A stretch of 46,867 nucleotides of DNA from a virus. The stretch spans positions 1 to 46,867 of IMG/VR virus record IMGVR_UViG_3300046501_000562; one strand, written 5' to 3'. Positions 22,841-30,158 of this stretch are shown here, one piece after another (within the stretch, counting starts at the first letter, position 1; every line of letters starts with the position of its first letter). The notes below the pieces were generated by a model that had not been told where the DNA came from, did not search any database, and saw only the letters and a program-made list of their open reading frames with translations. The translations under genes were made by a program, and so were the position numbers.

Positions 22841-24970
22841 TTAGTGTGAGTCTGACACCAAACGTGTCAATTTGTCGTTGGACAGATAAATGCCCAACGT
22901 TTCGAGGATAATGTAAAACACGCGCGTAGCATCCGCAACGATCTTACGCACCCCGGCCACCTGGAGGATCTCAGTCGGAATCCCCTTAGTCTGGAGATTC
23001 TGTTCCGGCAATTGCACGGAGCCCACATAGCGCTTACCCATTCGCTTCATGTACGCTTCCATGCGCCCTGCCAGTTCACGATCCTCAAGCGATTCCAACC
23101 ACTCACGGGTCTTGGTCGGTGTGTCCAGCTCGGTGGCAATCTTGACACACGTGTACGGTACAGGGGGGGCGATACCATACTTGGGACCAAATACCTCGTT
23201 CCACATTACGTACTGCTGATACGGTGATTCTTCCGCCGACTTCGCGTACGAATCGGGCGTTTTGATCTGACCCATCCGGAAGAACTGATAGCCACCTTCG
23301 CCAATCGCCGTAAAGATCTGGCGCTCGATGTCAGCAATCGTTTTCAGGATGTCGTGAATCTTGATCTTCTCGCCCTTTAGCACCGAGTTCATGATAAAGA
23401 GCATCATCTTCTCGGCTTCCTTAATCACAAAGCGTGGCGCATTCGACGCCTTCAAGTGCACGCCCTTGATTTCCTTCTTGTACTCCTTGAAGAGGTTGCC
23501 TTCCTGGCAGCCAATCAAGGCGAAGTAGTGCTTGGCCACCTGGGTCGCGACAAACACGTCGAACTTGAATTCGTTCTTCATGGCGACTTTGTGGATGTAC
23601 TTCTCCACAATCCCAAAGTTCGCACTCATGCGCGCCAACACGTGAATGATAGTCTGCGCTGCCAGGTACACCATCGAGGCCGCTACCGCATTACACTTCT
23701 CATCAAAACCGAGCCAGCCCTGATGCCAGAGCACCCAGTCTTGCACGGTAAAGATAGTCGAGTCCGTATCCGACGTAATCGCCGAACGACGAATCGAGTC
23801 CGGGAAAAACGCGAGAGAAGCAGGTACGTTGGTCGTCACCCAGAAGGCCGCGATCAGGTCCCGATACTCTTCCCCCACGTCGCCGATGTTCTTGGCTGTC
23901 GAGGCGAGAATACCGCGCGCCTCACCGACGATTTCATGCATCTGCAAGCCCTTGGTGTAGCGCTCACAGATTTGGGCTGCCAGGTGAACGTGTTCTTCTT
24001 GCACCGTCTTCAAGATGCTGTCAGGCTCCGGATGCGGCACTTCCACCATCATCGACAACTTGCTGATGAAGGTCCGCACCACCTCGTCATTAAAGCGCAT
24101 CAGGTGGTACAAGTCCCCCGTGTAGACAAAGGCAGAGCGCTGCTCGGGTGAGAGCGTCTTCACCAGGTCATACACCTTCTTCATCTTGAACTTGTCGCGC
24201 ACATAGAAGTTGGTCGAGTACATGATGCATTCCATCGTCTCATCGACCGACGGATGACGAATGCCAAACTTGCGCATCGCCGCAGCTTGCGCTGCATAGT
24301 CCGTGTGGTTGATAATCGAGATGATATTCTGCATGCAGATCTCGATCGACCAGTAATGGCGATTGCCCGAGAGGAACTTCTCGTTATTCGCATTGCCAAA
24401 GCCCGAGGTCGAGCGACAGTTCGAGGTGAGCGTCGAGTGGGCGGTCTTGTTGTACAGCGGCGTCGAAGGACTGACGTGCGCACCCGAGATCGAGTTATTC
24501 GCCAGCTTCTTATTGGTCTGCTCATTGTCCTTGATCTGCATCAGGACGACGTCGCCTTCCATTTCCGCTTTGAACTTGGCCTTCTTCGCCACCCCCCGTG
24601 CCTTCACGTTGCCCTCGATGTAATCAACGAGCGGTGACTGCTTCACATCGGGATGCAAATACGTGGTAAGCGTCGGGGCAATGAGTTCTTTGTTACGGAT
24701 CGAATCATTCAGGTAGGCTTGTAGCGTACCTTCCATCTGGACCCGGTCACCGTTTTCTTGGCGCTCCAGGTAGACGATCTTCGGGTCCTTGAATTCGAAC
24801 TGTCCGCCAGGACGCATCTCTGTTTTCACAAAGGTGGTGCAGTCCTCGATCGGTGCCCCCGTCATTTGATGCAAATAGGTCGCGCAGTCCTGGACATAAT
24901 AGCCCAGTACATTTAGATCGCGCTTGTACTGGGAAGGCGCCAGTACAAATGGGTTGTTCGCTTCTGACAC
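22841..24970 (-). CDS. Family B DNA polymerase, fingers-palm-thumb part
   Basis: 709 aa from GTG 24970, with AAGGAG upstream. Motif B is KLANNSISG (residues ~155-163; family B K(x3)NSxYG), preceded by the basic fingers helix (NVKARGVAKKAKFKAEM). Motif C is TSDTDSTIF (~410-418). The thumb KxY-type motif is AKHYFALI followed by KKEIKGVHLKASNAP (~495-530). No exonuclease motifs and no clear motif A (DxxSLYP) are found in the ~150 residues before motif B. Family B enzymes are normally longer, so the exonuclease and motif A half must be encoded elsewhere or be very diverged. It replicates the phage genome inside the phage nucleus. Its downstream hairpin carries TATGCCG. Confidence 0.88.
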   Translation of the reverse strand: MSEANNPFVLAPSQYKRDLNVLGYYVQDCATYLHQMTGAPIEDCTTFVKTEMRPGGQFEFKDPKIVYLERQENGDRVQMEGTLQAYLNDSIRNKELIAPTLTTYLHPDVKQSPLVDYIEGNVKARGVAKKAKFKAEMEGDVVLMQIKDNEQTNKKLANNSISGAHVSPSTPLYNKTAHSTLTSNCRSTSGFGNANNEKFLSGNRHYWSIEICMQNIISIINHTDYAAQAAAMRKFGIRHPSVDETMECIMYSTNFYVRDKFKMKKVYDLVKTLSPEQRSAFVYTGDLYHLMRFNDEVVRTFISKLSMMVEVPHPEPDSILKTVQEEHVHLAAQICERYTKGLQMHEIVGEARGILASTAKNIGDVGEEYRDLIAAFWVTTNVPASLAFFPDSIRRSAITSDTDSTIFTVQDWVLWHQGWLGFDEKCNAVAASMVYLAAQTIIHVLARMSANFGIVEKYIHKVAMKNEFKFDVFVATQVAKHYFALIGCQEGNLFKEYKKEIKGVHLKASNAPRFVIKEAEKMMLFIMNSVLKGEKIKIHDILKTIADIERQIFTAIGEGGYQFFRMGQIKTPDSYAKSAEESPYQQYVMWNEVFGPKYGIAPPVPYTCVKIATELDTPTKTREWLESLEDRELAGRMEAYMKRMGKRYVGSVQLPEQNLQTKGIPTEILQVAGVRKIVADATRVFYIILETLGIYLSNDKLTRLVSDSH

Positions 24971-25026
24971 TTTGTTTTACTCCTTGTCGACCTACATGAT
25001 CAAGGCGCCCAATAAAAACGAATCGA

Positions 25027-25078
25027 CGGCATAAAAAGGAAAAAAGGGCGAGGAGCGGTTTCGGGCCGCCACCTCGCC
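25027..25078 (-). terminator. Terminator with U-tract and TATGCCG
   Basis: On the minus strand GGCGAGG(T)GGCGGC...GCCG-type stem pairs 25047-25053 with 25072-25078, then CCTTTTTTCCTTTTTATGCCG. It combines a U-tract with the TATGCCG signature and ends any minus-strand RNA coming from 25538. Confidence 0.82.
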
Positions 25079-25248
25079 TAAATACAGGTCGTTACAAGTA
25101 CCGAAAAGGAAAACCAGTCACTGAACATGCCCGAGCGATTCGGAGCCACAGAGACTCTACTACCACTACCACTTCAACCAAAATCGAGGTAGACAGGGGC
25201 CAGCTTACTCTTAATCCACGCGATCGACCAACTTCCACAGGAGACTCC

Positions 25249-25255
25249 TATATTC
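25249..25255 (+). promoter_or_regulatory. Possible early-type promoter (TATATTC) into the non-coding region
   Basis: Plus-strand ACTCCTATATTCGCC resembles the minus-strand variants at 36469 and 36802 (CC(A/T)TATATTCTCC). It is the only copy pointing in plus sense and it points into a structured gene-free stretch. Confidence 0.4.
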
Positions 25256-25537
25256 GCCAAAGAGCGCTTGCGGAGGCGCAGAGCAGCGATAGGAGTAGGA
25301 TCGATGTACGAGGAAACGCCGGTGCCAGGGGAAACAAGGAGGAAACCCCAGCAGCGTGAATAAGCCAGCCCCGCGTCTAGGCATACGGCGCGGTAGCCCG
25401 CGGGAGGGCTCGCGCGAGAGTCCTTACCGGCACCAGTCAGGAGGAGGCCTGATGTCGATGAGGGTACAGGCTTGCCGGGCCTTTCTCTTCAGAACATTAC
25501 GGATGGGCGATATAAATTAACTAGGGTAAACCCTGGC

Positions 25538-25939
25538 TTATTTGATCGCTACCGTAACGAAGTTGTAACCGTTGGCGGCCAAAATAGCCTGAACCTTCGG
25601 AATGTCCTGTGGGGTCACCTGGGCGATGGTCGCCGTGATGGTCTGCGCGGTGATGAGCGTGACCGACGAGTCGTCGATCCATGCCACGCCCAAAATCTGC
25701 GTGTTGCCGTTTTGCGTCTTGACCTTGATGTACAGGTACGCGGCTGGATCGTTCGGTGTGTTGGTTTGCGGACCGAAGAGCGGGTAGAACTGCACGTGCA
25801 AGGACGTGACGTCCTCGTCCTTCATCGCGTCTTCATACGACATCACCGAGGTGACCTTGACGTTCTGCCAGTCGCTGCCCAGCAGAGGCGGATAGACGTT
25901 AAACGAGTACGTCTGCCCGATAGCAAAATTGTAAGCCAT
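25538..25939 (-). CDS. Small beta-rich protein, unknown
   Basis: 133 aa from ATG 25939 (MAYNFAIGQTYSFNVYPPLL). It is probably beta-rich, with short strands (VKVTSVMSYEDA, HVQFYPLFG, AYLYIKVKTQNGN, ILGVAWID) and a helical C-terminus (DIPKVQAILAANGYNFVTVA). It looks like a small capsid- or tail-associated or SH3-like domain, but no family is recognised. It is the last gene of the eight-gene minus-strand block 29415-25538. Confidence 0.72.
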   Translation of the reverse strand: MAYNFAIGQTYSFNVYPPLLGSDWQNVKVTSVMSYEDAMKDEDVTSLHVQFYPLFGPQTNTPNDPAAYLYIKVKTQNGNTQILGVAWIDDSSVTLITAQTITATIAQVTPQDIPKVQAILAANGYNFVTVAIK

Positions 25940-25972
25940 GGTTTCCCGTGCCCAAATGAACAAAAAAAAAGA

Positions 25973-26374
25973 TCAGAAGGGCAGGTGATCCAAAATCACG
26001 TCGTCACCGAGAAACTGGTGGACGTAGTACGGGAAGCCGTAGCCGCTACCGGCTGCTCCTGTACGTAGCCCACGCAGCCCCTCGAGACGCGCGTACACAC
26101 TCTGTGCCAGATTTTGAACCGCTGCCCGCAATCGCTGATACTCGCTAGACGCCGTGTTTTCATAAACCGGGTCTACTATACGATTGGTAATGGGCAGCGC
26201 CTCAAGTCGGGCGGGACCGTTCGCTGAATAGTCCAAAAACACTTCGAAGATCTGCGTGAGGATTTCGCGCTTATCGTTGAAGTGAATAGGCAAACCTTGC
26301 ACTTCAAACAGAAACTGCGCCCAGAGATCCGCGGTCTCAAAGATCATGAGTCTGCTGTAATGCTCGTTTGCCAT
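25973..26374 (-). CDS. Member of a small tandem protein family (A)
   Basis: 133 aa from ATG 26374 (MANEHYSRLMIFETADLWAQ). Helical, with a C-terminal signature GYGFPYYVHQFLGDDVILDHL that closely resembles the end of the next upstream gene's product (GYLYYQFHDWLGRDMVLRHL). It also has a preceding LR.LR segment (LEGLRGLR versus LQKLRLMR). These are probably diverged duplicates. Function unknown. Confidence 0.75.
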   Translation of the reverse strand: MANEHYSRLMIFETADLWAQFLFEVQGLPIHFNDKREILTQIFEVFLDYSANGPARLEALPITNRIVDPVYENTASSEYQRLRAAVQNLAQSVYARLEGLRGLRTGAAGSGYGFPYYVHQFLGDDVILDHLPF

Positions 26375-26381
26375 GGTCGAT

Positions 26382-26768
26382 TCACAGGTTAGGGATATGG
26401 TCAGCGTGCAGGTGGCGCAGCACCATGTCACGGCCAAGCCAGTCGTGGAACTGATAGTACAGGTAGCCGTTCTGGTAGGCGCGCATCAGCCGTAGCTTCT
26501 GGAGCACCGACTCACCAAACTTATTGATGAGGCCCGCCAGGCGCGTAAACGACTCTTCGCCGCTCGTGCCTAACTGTTCCTGAAACAGATCGACACAGGC
26601 AAAGTTCAGCTCATGCAGCGCCTGCTTCTCGTAGTGGATTGACTCCATCACGATCTGCGCGACCATGTCCATCACGGTGTGGGGGAACTTATCCACCACC
26701 ATGATGGGGGTCGTGGCGGTAGCAATTAACGAATCCAACTCGCGCGCCTTCCACAGCAGCGCCGCCAT
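26382..26768 (-). CDS. Member of a small tandem protein family (B)
   Basis: 128 aa from ATG 26768 (MAALLWKARELDSLIATATT), one base after the upstream TGA stop. Helical with a conserved-looking C-terminus LQKLRLMRAYQNGYLYYQFH followed by DWLGRDMVLRHLH. Longer in-frame starts lie inside the upstream gene and are rejected. Likely paralogue of the 133-aa protein that follows. Function unknown. Confidence 0.75.
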   Translation of the reverse strand: MAALLWKARELDSLIATATTPIMVVDKFPHTVMDMVAQIVMESIHYEKQALHELNFACVDLFQEQLGTSGEESFTRLAGLINKFGESVLQKLRLMRAYQNGYLYYQFHDWLGRDMVLRHLHADHIPNL

Positions 26769-26769
26769 G

Positions 26770-27225
26770 TCAGAGTCGGTATCCAGAACCAAAAAGGTCG
26801 AAGGGGGCTGGCTGTGGACCGAACTCCTCAAAATCGGCCTTGGCAAACCGGACAAGATGGTCACTGTGGACCTCCGCAAAATGATAGGGAAAATAGCCGT
26901 CAGGCGGCAGATAAGCGTTGTACTCAAAGCGCAACCGATCTCGCATGGCGAGCCCCATCTTCATCACCGCTTCAAACATATCGCGATGAGGACCACGGGG
27001 AATATCGGCTTCCTCGATGCGGAACTCCTGGTAGCCGCAGTCGTACGCCAGTACGATCGCCACTTCCGTAAGCTCAGACTCTGCACAATCATACACGCTA
27101 ATTGCCGAGAACACGCTCGCCAGCACTTCGTTCAAATCAAAGGGCGGACGAAAAGGCTGGGTCGCCACGCGCAGAAACCCATGGATCTCTTGCGTGAAGT
27201 CGATCAATAGGTTTTCAGTATACAC
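26770..27225 (-). CDS. Member of a small tandem protein family (C), GTG start
   Basis: 151 aa from GTG 27225, overlapping the upstream stop by 11 bp, with GGGG ahead. No ATG is available until far into the frame. The N-terminus (IDFTQEIHGFL) resembles that of the gene at 29415 (LIQEIHDFL). The later segment RLRFEYNAYLPPDGYFPYHF followed by EVHSDHLVRF resembles the C-termini of families A and B. A Phe/Pro-rich extension ends the chain. Function unknown. Confidence 0.7.
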   Translation of the reverse strand: MYTENLLIDFTQEIHGFLRVATQPFRPPFDLNEVLASVFSAISVYDCAESELTEVAIVLAYDCGYQEFRIEEADIPRGPHRDMFEAVMKMGLAMRDRLRFEYNAYLPPDGYFPYHFAEVHSDHLVRFAKADFEEFGPQPAPFDLFGSGYRL

Positions 27226-27700
27226 GGCGTTTTCCCCAATTACTGGTGAGGACCTCGATGCCCACCACCAGATCTCGACCGATCCAGCGCGGACTTTGGT
27301 CGTCGATGTGGTAAGGTCGGCTGCTAAAGAGATCTTGCATGATGAGCAGTACTTGCTCTTCAATGGACTGCGTGATCATCTCGAGCTCACCCACGCGGCT
27401 CATGTATTCGCTTAAATCCACGGACGTATGTTTAATACGGCCCGTGCGCTCATCGAACTGTTCATGACGCCGGTTCACGTAACTGTCAAACTTCTTCAAC
27501 ACGAAATCCACCAGCTCACTGTGATGATGTTGCAGCGAGCGCTGGTACTCAGTGTACGGCGAGGTTTCCTGAAACGACGTGCCCAAGACGGCATTCTTCA
27601 CGACGGAATGCACCCCGCCCCTCAGAAAGAGCTTGAACAACTCATCGTACACCATGGATTCCGTGATCAAATCACACGTCGGCAATATGAAAACGGACAT
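27215..27700 (-). CDS. Small protein of the same gene block (D)
   Basis: 161 aa from ATG 27700 (MSVFILPTCDLITESMVYDE), AAGGAA upstream. The central part is helical with His-rich stretches (YQRSLQHHHSELVDFVLKKF). The C-terminus SPRWIGRDLVVGIEVL is reminiscent of the LGRD(M/V)VL element of families A and B. Function unknown. Confidence 0.75.
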   Translation of the reverse strand: MSVFILPTCDLITESMVYDELFKLFLRGGVHSVVKNAVLGTSFQETSPYTEYQRSLQHHHSELVDFVLKKFDSYVNRRHEQFDERTGRIKHTSVDLSEYMSRVGELEMITQSIEEQVLLIMQDLFSSRPYHIDDQSPRWIGRDLVVGIEVLTSNWGKRRVY

Positions 27701-27738
27701 GGTTGCTATTCCTTGTTTCGATTGTAATGACCTGTTAC

Positions 27739-28182
27739 TTACAGTCTCACGGGCTCGTACACAGGATCGACGGGGCGGGCACGAAACTCCGTGACCACCA
27801 CATCCCATGCGCCAGTAAGATCAGCGTACGCCTCTGTGGACGTATCGCTTAACTTCAAGTGCGGCAACACCGCGCCGATGTAATCGACGATCATGTCAAA
27901 CGCACGGTTACACAACTGGTGCGCAGCGTTATGGTTCATGCCTGAGTTCTGCAACAGGGCTTTAGCTGTGACCAGGTATTCAGAAGGATGCTCTTCGCAG
28001 GTGTTGTCAAACACGTCCTTGAGCAAAGCTTCCAGGAGCGGGCCACTATCGTAGCTTCTCCAGTTCGGATCAAGTGCTGCTTCCGGATTGCGTGGGTTAC
28101 GCTTGCGTGCTTGATACAGAGCCAGCTCGCGTTGCACGAACATGCCCACATCCAGCAGCGAAATCACCGTACTGCTTCTCAT
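27739..28182 (-). CDS. Small protein of the same gene block (E)
   Basis: 147 aa from ATG 28182 (MRSSTVISLLDVGMFVQREL). The protein is helical (GPLLEALLKDVFDNTCEEHP; AAHQLCNRAFDMIVDYIGAV) and ends RPVDPVYEPVRL. The VDPVYE element also occurs in family A (RIVDPVYENTAS), another hint of shared ancestry within the block. Function unknown. Confidence 0.75.
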   Translation of the reverse strand: MRSSTVISLLDVGMFVQRELALYQARKRNPRNPEAALDPNWRSYDSGPLLEALLKDVFDNTCEEHPSEYLVTAKALLQNSGMNHNAAHQLCNRAFDMIVDYIGAVLPHLKLSDTSTEAYADLTGAWDVVVTEFRARPVDPVYEPVRL

Positions 28183-28207
28183 CTACTCATCCCCGACACG
28201 CGCTCTG

Positions 28208-29017
28208 TTAATCTTCAAAATCGCGTCCGTGCTCCATCATCCACGAGTAGATCCGATAGTCGATGGTCTTTTCCACCCGCACCGTCGTATTATCCACTTT
28301 CATGAAGTGCATGATCCAGCGATCTTGTCCCAAGAAGTCTGTCAACTGATGTAGCATGTCGCTTAACTGCAGCGTGATGCTCTCACAGATCTCCTGAGAG
28401 GCGTAAAAAAGTTGCTTGTCCTGTTCCGTGATCCGCGAACGGCCCAGCTCATCAGTCGGTTCGTGCTCGAGCGCGATGATGTTGCCAGTCTCGCCCCAGG
28501 TGAATTTGGGATCAGTGGGATCTTTCGGATACTGGAATACCGAATCGACCGTGATGCCGGAGCGCTGAAACTGCTCGAGCAGAAACGGCCGGATCACCGC
28601 ATCAAAATTCAGCTTCTTGTGGCCACGACGAATGCGACCCTGACTGGACCATTTTGCATGGTTGATCACCATGTGGTCAATCAGCTCGACGAGCAAGTTA
28701 CGAGCACGCAGCGAATAGCGTGACTGCGGCTTCAGATACGGCAAGTGGACTTTGGGGACCACGAGATTGGCTTCCGCGTCGAACACCTCATCGCGCAGCG
28801 GCAATTCGAACGAGGTGATCGGAATCGGCACCGCCACACTCTTGACTGCTTCACCTGCGTAGAAATACGGCTGCCCTGCGATCATCACCGGCTCACACTG
28901 AGTCGGCAGGTACAAGCCTTCCGGATTGGGCAACATGTAGGGACCTGCGGCAGCTTCCACCGCGTCGACCCAGTCTCCCAGATCCAGCACCAGCGTTCCA
29001 GTGATTTTCAGTTCCAT
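28208..29017 (-). CDS. Conserved-looking 269-aa protein, unknown
   Basis: 269 aa from ATG 29017 (MELKITGTLVLDLGDWVDAV), starting inside the last codons of the upstream gene (10-bp overlap). The N-terminal half is beta-rich with Pro-rich segments (GLYLPTQCEPVMIAGQPYFY; VAVPIPITSFELPLRDEVFD). The C-terminal half is helical (ITEQDKQLFYASQEICESIT). A linker has basic residues (GRIRRGHKKL). No motif is known. It is the largest protein of the 25.5-29.4 kb block. Confidence 0.75.
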   Translation of the reverse strand: MELKITGTLVLDLGDWVDAVEAAAGPYMLPNPEGLYLPTQCEPVMIAGQPYFYAGEAVKSVAVPIPITSFELPLRDEVFDAEANLVVPKVHLPYLKPQSRYSLRARNLLVELIDHMVINHAKWSSQGRIRRGHKKLNFDAVIRPFLLEQFQRSGITVDSVFQYPKDPTDPKFTWGETGNIIALEHEPTDELGRSRITEQDKQLFYASQEICESITLQLSDMLHQLTDFLGQDRWIMHFMKVDNTTVRVEKTIDYRIYSWMMEHGRDFED

Positions 29018-29415
29018 TTTCTTTGGTAGTCGTAGTTCGTATTGGCAGGACGATTGTGGATGTAGTACCACAAGTACAGATCAATCCCGCGGATTTCTAA
29101 ATCGATGAAGCAGTTATCCCCGTACAACTGCGGCACCTTGATGTACTGGCCCGTGTAGTAATCCAGATCCAACTGTGAACGGATCTGGTCATGCAGTCGG
29201 GCAAAGCGCCAATCCCGCGGATCGTGGTTCACAGAGAACAAATGATACACCTGCTCAATCTGTTCTTTCACGATCCATTCGATCAAGCGCTCTTCGCTTA
29301 ACCCGGAGAAGACCAGTTGACTCGCAACGGCCCTCGTAGCGCCCTTTAAGACGCTCAGGAAGTCATGGATCTCCTGGATCAATAGCGCCCTAGGTTCGAC
29401 GGTTAAGAGGTTCAT
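29008..29415 (-). CDS. Small protein, first gene of the 25.5-29.4 kb block (F)
   Basis: 135 aa from ATG 29415, AAGGAG upstream. N-terminal ALLIQEIHDFLSVLKG resembles family C; the middle is helical (LIEWIVKEQIEQVYHLF); the C-terminus is Tyr-rich (GIDLYLWYYIHNRPANTNYD) and ends QRKWN. No early-type promoter element was seen upstream; the long non-coding region and terminator at 29475-29534 precede it. Function unknown. Confidence 0.75.
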   Translation of the reverse strand: MNLLTVEPRALLIQEIHDFLSVLKGATRAVASQLVFSGLSEERLIEWIVKEQIEQVYHLFSVNHDPRDWRFARLHDQIRSQLDLDYYTGQYIKVPQLYGDNCFIDLEIRGIDLYLWYYIHNRPANTNYDYQRKWN

Positions 29416-30158
29416 GGCGGCTCCTTATACACAGTATCCAGCGGCTACGTTTGTTTTGACTATTTGTGTAACTGCGGCATAAAAAAATAATCAGTCCCTT
29501 TTGCACCCTCCTACTGGAAGGCATAAAAGGGACTCACCTCGTCCGATGCTCACCCAAACAGCGACCCGTAAAACGGACTGTGGGATTGTTGCGATCGGAA
29601 CTGAGGTGGTCTGGACATCTCAAGATGCGAGCCAAGAGTTAGGCCCTATCGCTCATCCTTACCACGACCCATGGGTCTAGTAAACGATTGCCTCGGGTAC
29701 TCCCTTGAAAACTGTCGCACTTATTGCCTCCTGCTCACCGGGGGTGGCAGGCCATTACTCACGGAATGTAAAAGACTGCCTAGCCCCTAAATGCACCCCC
29801 TGCGCCTGATGCGCGGTTCGGCTGGTATGGGACTAAGAGTCTGCGCATGGCCAAATCATCGGTCCGAATCAACGGGCCAAGCGCATCGCCTCAATGGCTG
29901 AAGGTACTACGAGCACCCTTAGCTCGCGTTGCCTTCCCCAGCTGGGGACGTCGCGCATGATGTCTATTCACCCGAGCTTGCGCCAGCCGAGGTGAGGACC
30001 GATGAACTTTGCGATTGGCGGCCGCTTGGAGGGAAGGGAACCATGAAAAATCATGGTAGAGCCACTTCATCTCCCGCAGCCACCATCGAGCCAGGTTTCT
30101 CACATGGCTAAACATCGGTTCTTATTGCTTTCCTTATCGTGTTTGCTGCGTTCTTGTT
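29416..30158 (-). ncRNA. 743-bp structure-rich gene-free region downstream of PhuZ; candidate large non-coding RNA or 3' UTR
   Basis: There is no convincing ORF on either strand. The stretch has base composition like coding DNA but many short perfect hairpins: ACCATG-attttt-CATGGT (~30040-30057), TCCCCAGCTGGGGA (~29935-29948), GCCTGC...GCAGG (~29727-29753), GACCCATGGGTC (~29667-29678) and CATCT-tg-AGATG (~29618-29629). It finishes with a strong minus-strand terminator. With no promoter visible inside it, the likely form is a minus-strand RNA made from the PhuZ transcript, possibly processed. Size and structure recall large phage-associated ornate RNAs (GOLLD, ROOL), but no specific match can be claimed. 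Confidence 0.5.
29475..29534 (-). terminator. Strong terminator with U-tract and TATGCCG
   Basis: The 10-bp stem AGTCCCTTTT / AAAAGGGACT is followed on the minus strand by GATTATTTTTTTATGCCG (CGGCATA at 29475-29481). It closes the minus-strand transcript coming from PhuZ. Confidence 0.88.

Larger units (their letters stand above)
24971..25537. ncRNA. Gene-free, structure-rich region; candidate non-coding RNA (strand unsettled)
   Basis: 567 bp without a credible protein gene. On the plus strand there is a TATATTC element at 25249-25255, followed by GC-rich hairpins: GCGCTT-GCGG-AGGCGC (25262-25277), GGGGAAAC...GAAACCCC (~25327-25348), an imperfect GCGCGGTAGCCC / GGGCTCGCGCG stem (~25390-25420), and CCGGGCC followed by TTTCTCTT (~25480). 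Long-range GGTGCC/GGCACC pairing is possible. On the minus strand the region ends in the terminator at 25027-25078. A plus-strand RNA of ~230 nt or a minus-strand 3' UTR/RNA of ~450 nt both fit. No known RNA family was recognised. Confidence 0.5.

Noticed and set aside
25290-25310. GAGGAAAC resembling the 5' part of RNase P RNA
   Set aside because: Only that short motif matches; the other conserved RNase P blocks are not found in the right order.
29891-30115. 74-aa minus and 60-aa plus reading frames inside the 743-bp region
   Set aside because: Both lack SD and coding-like composition and lie across hairpins; the region is better described as non-coding.
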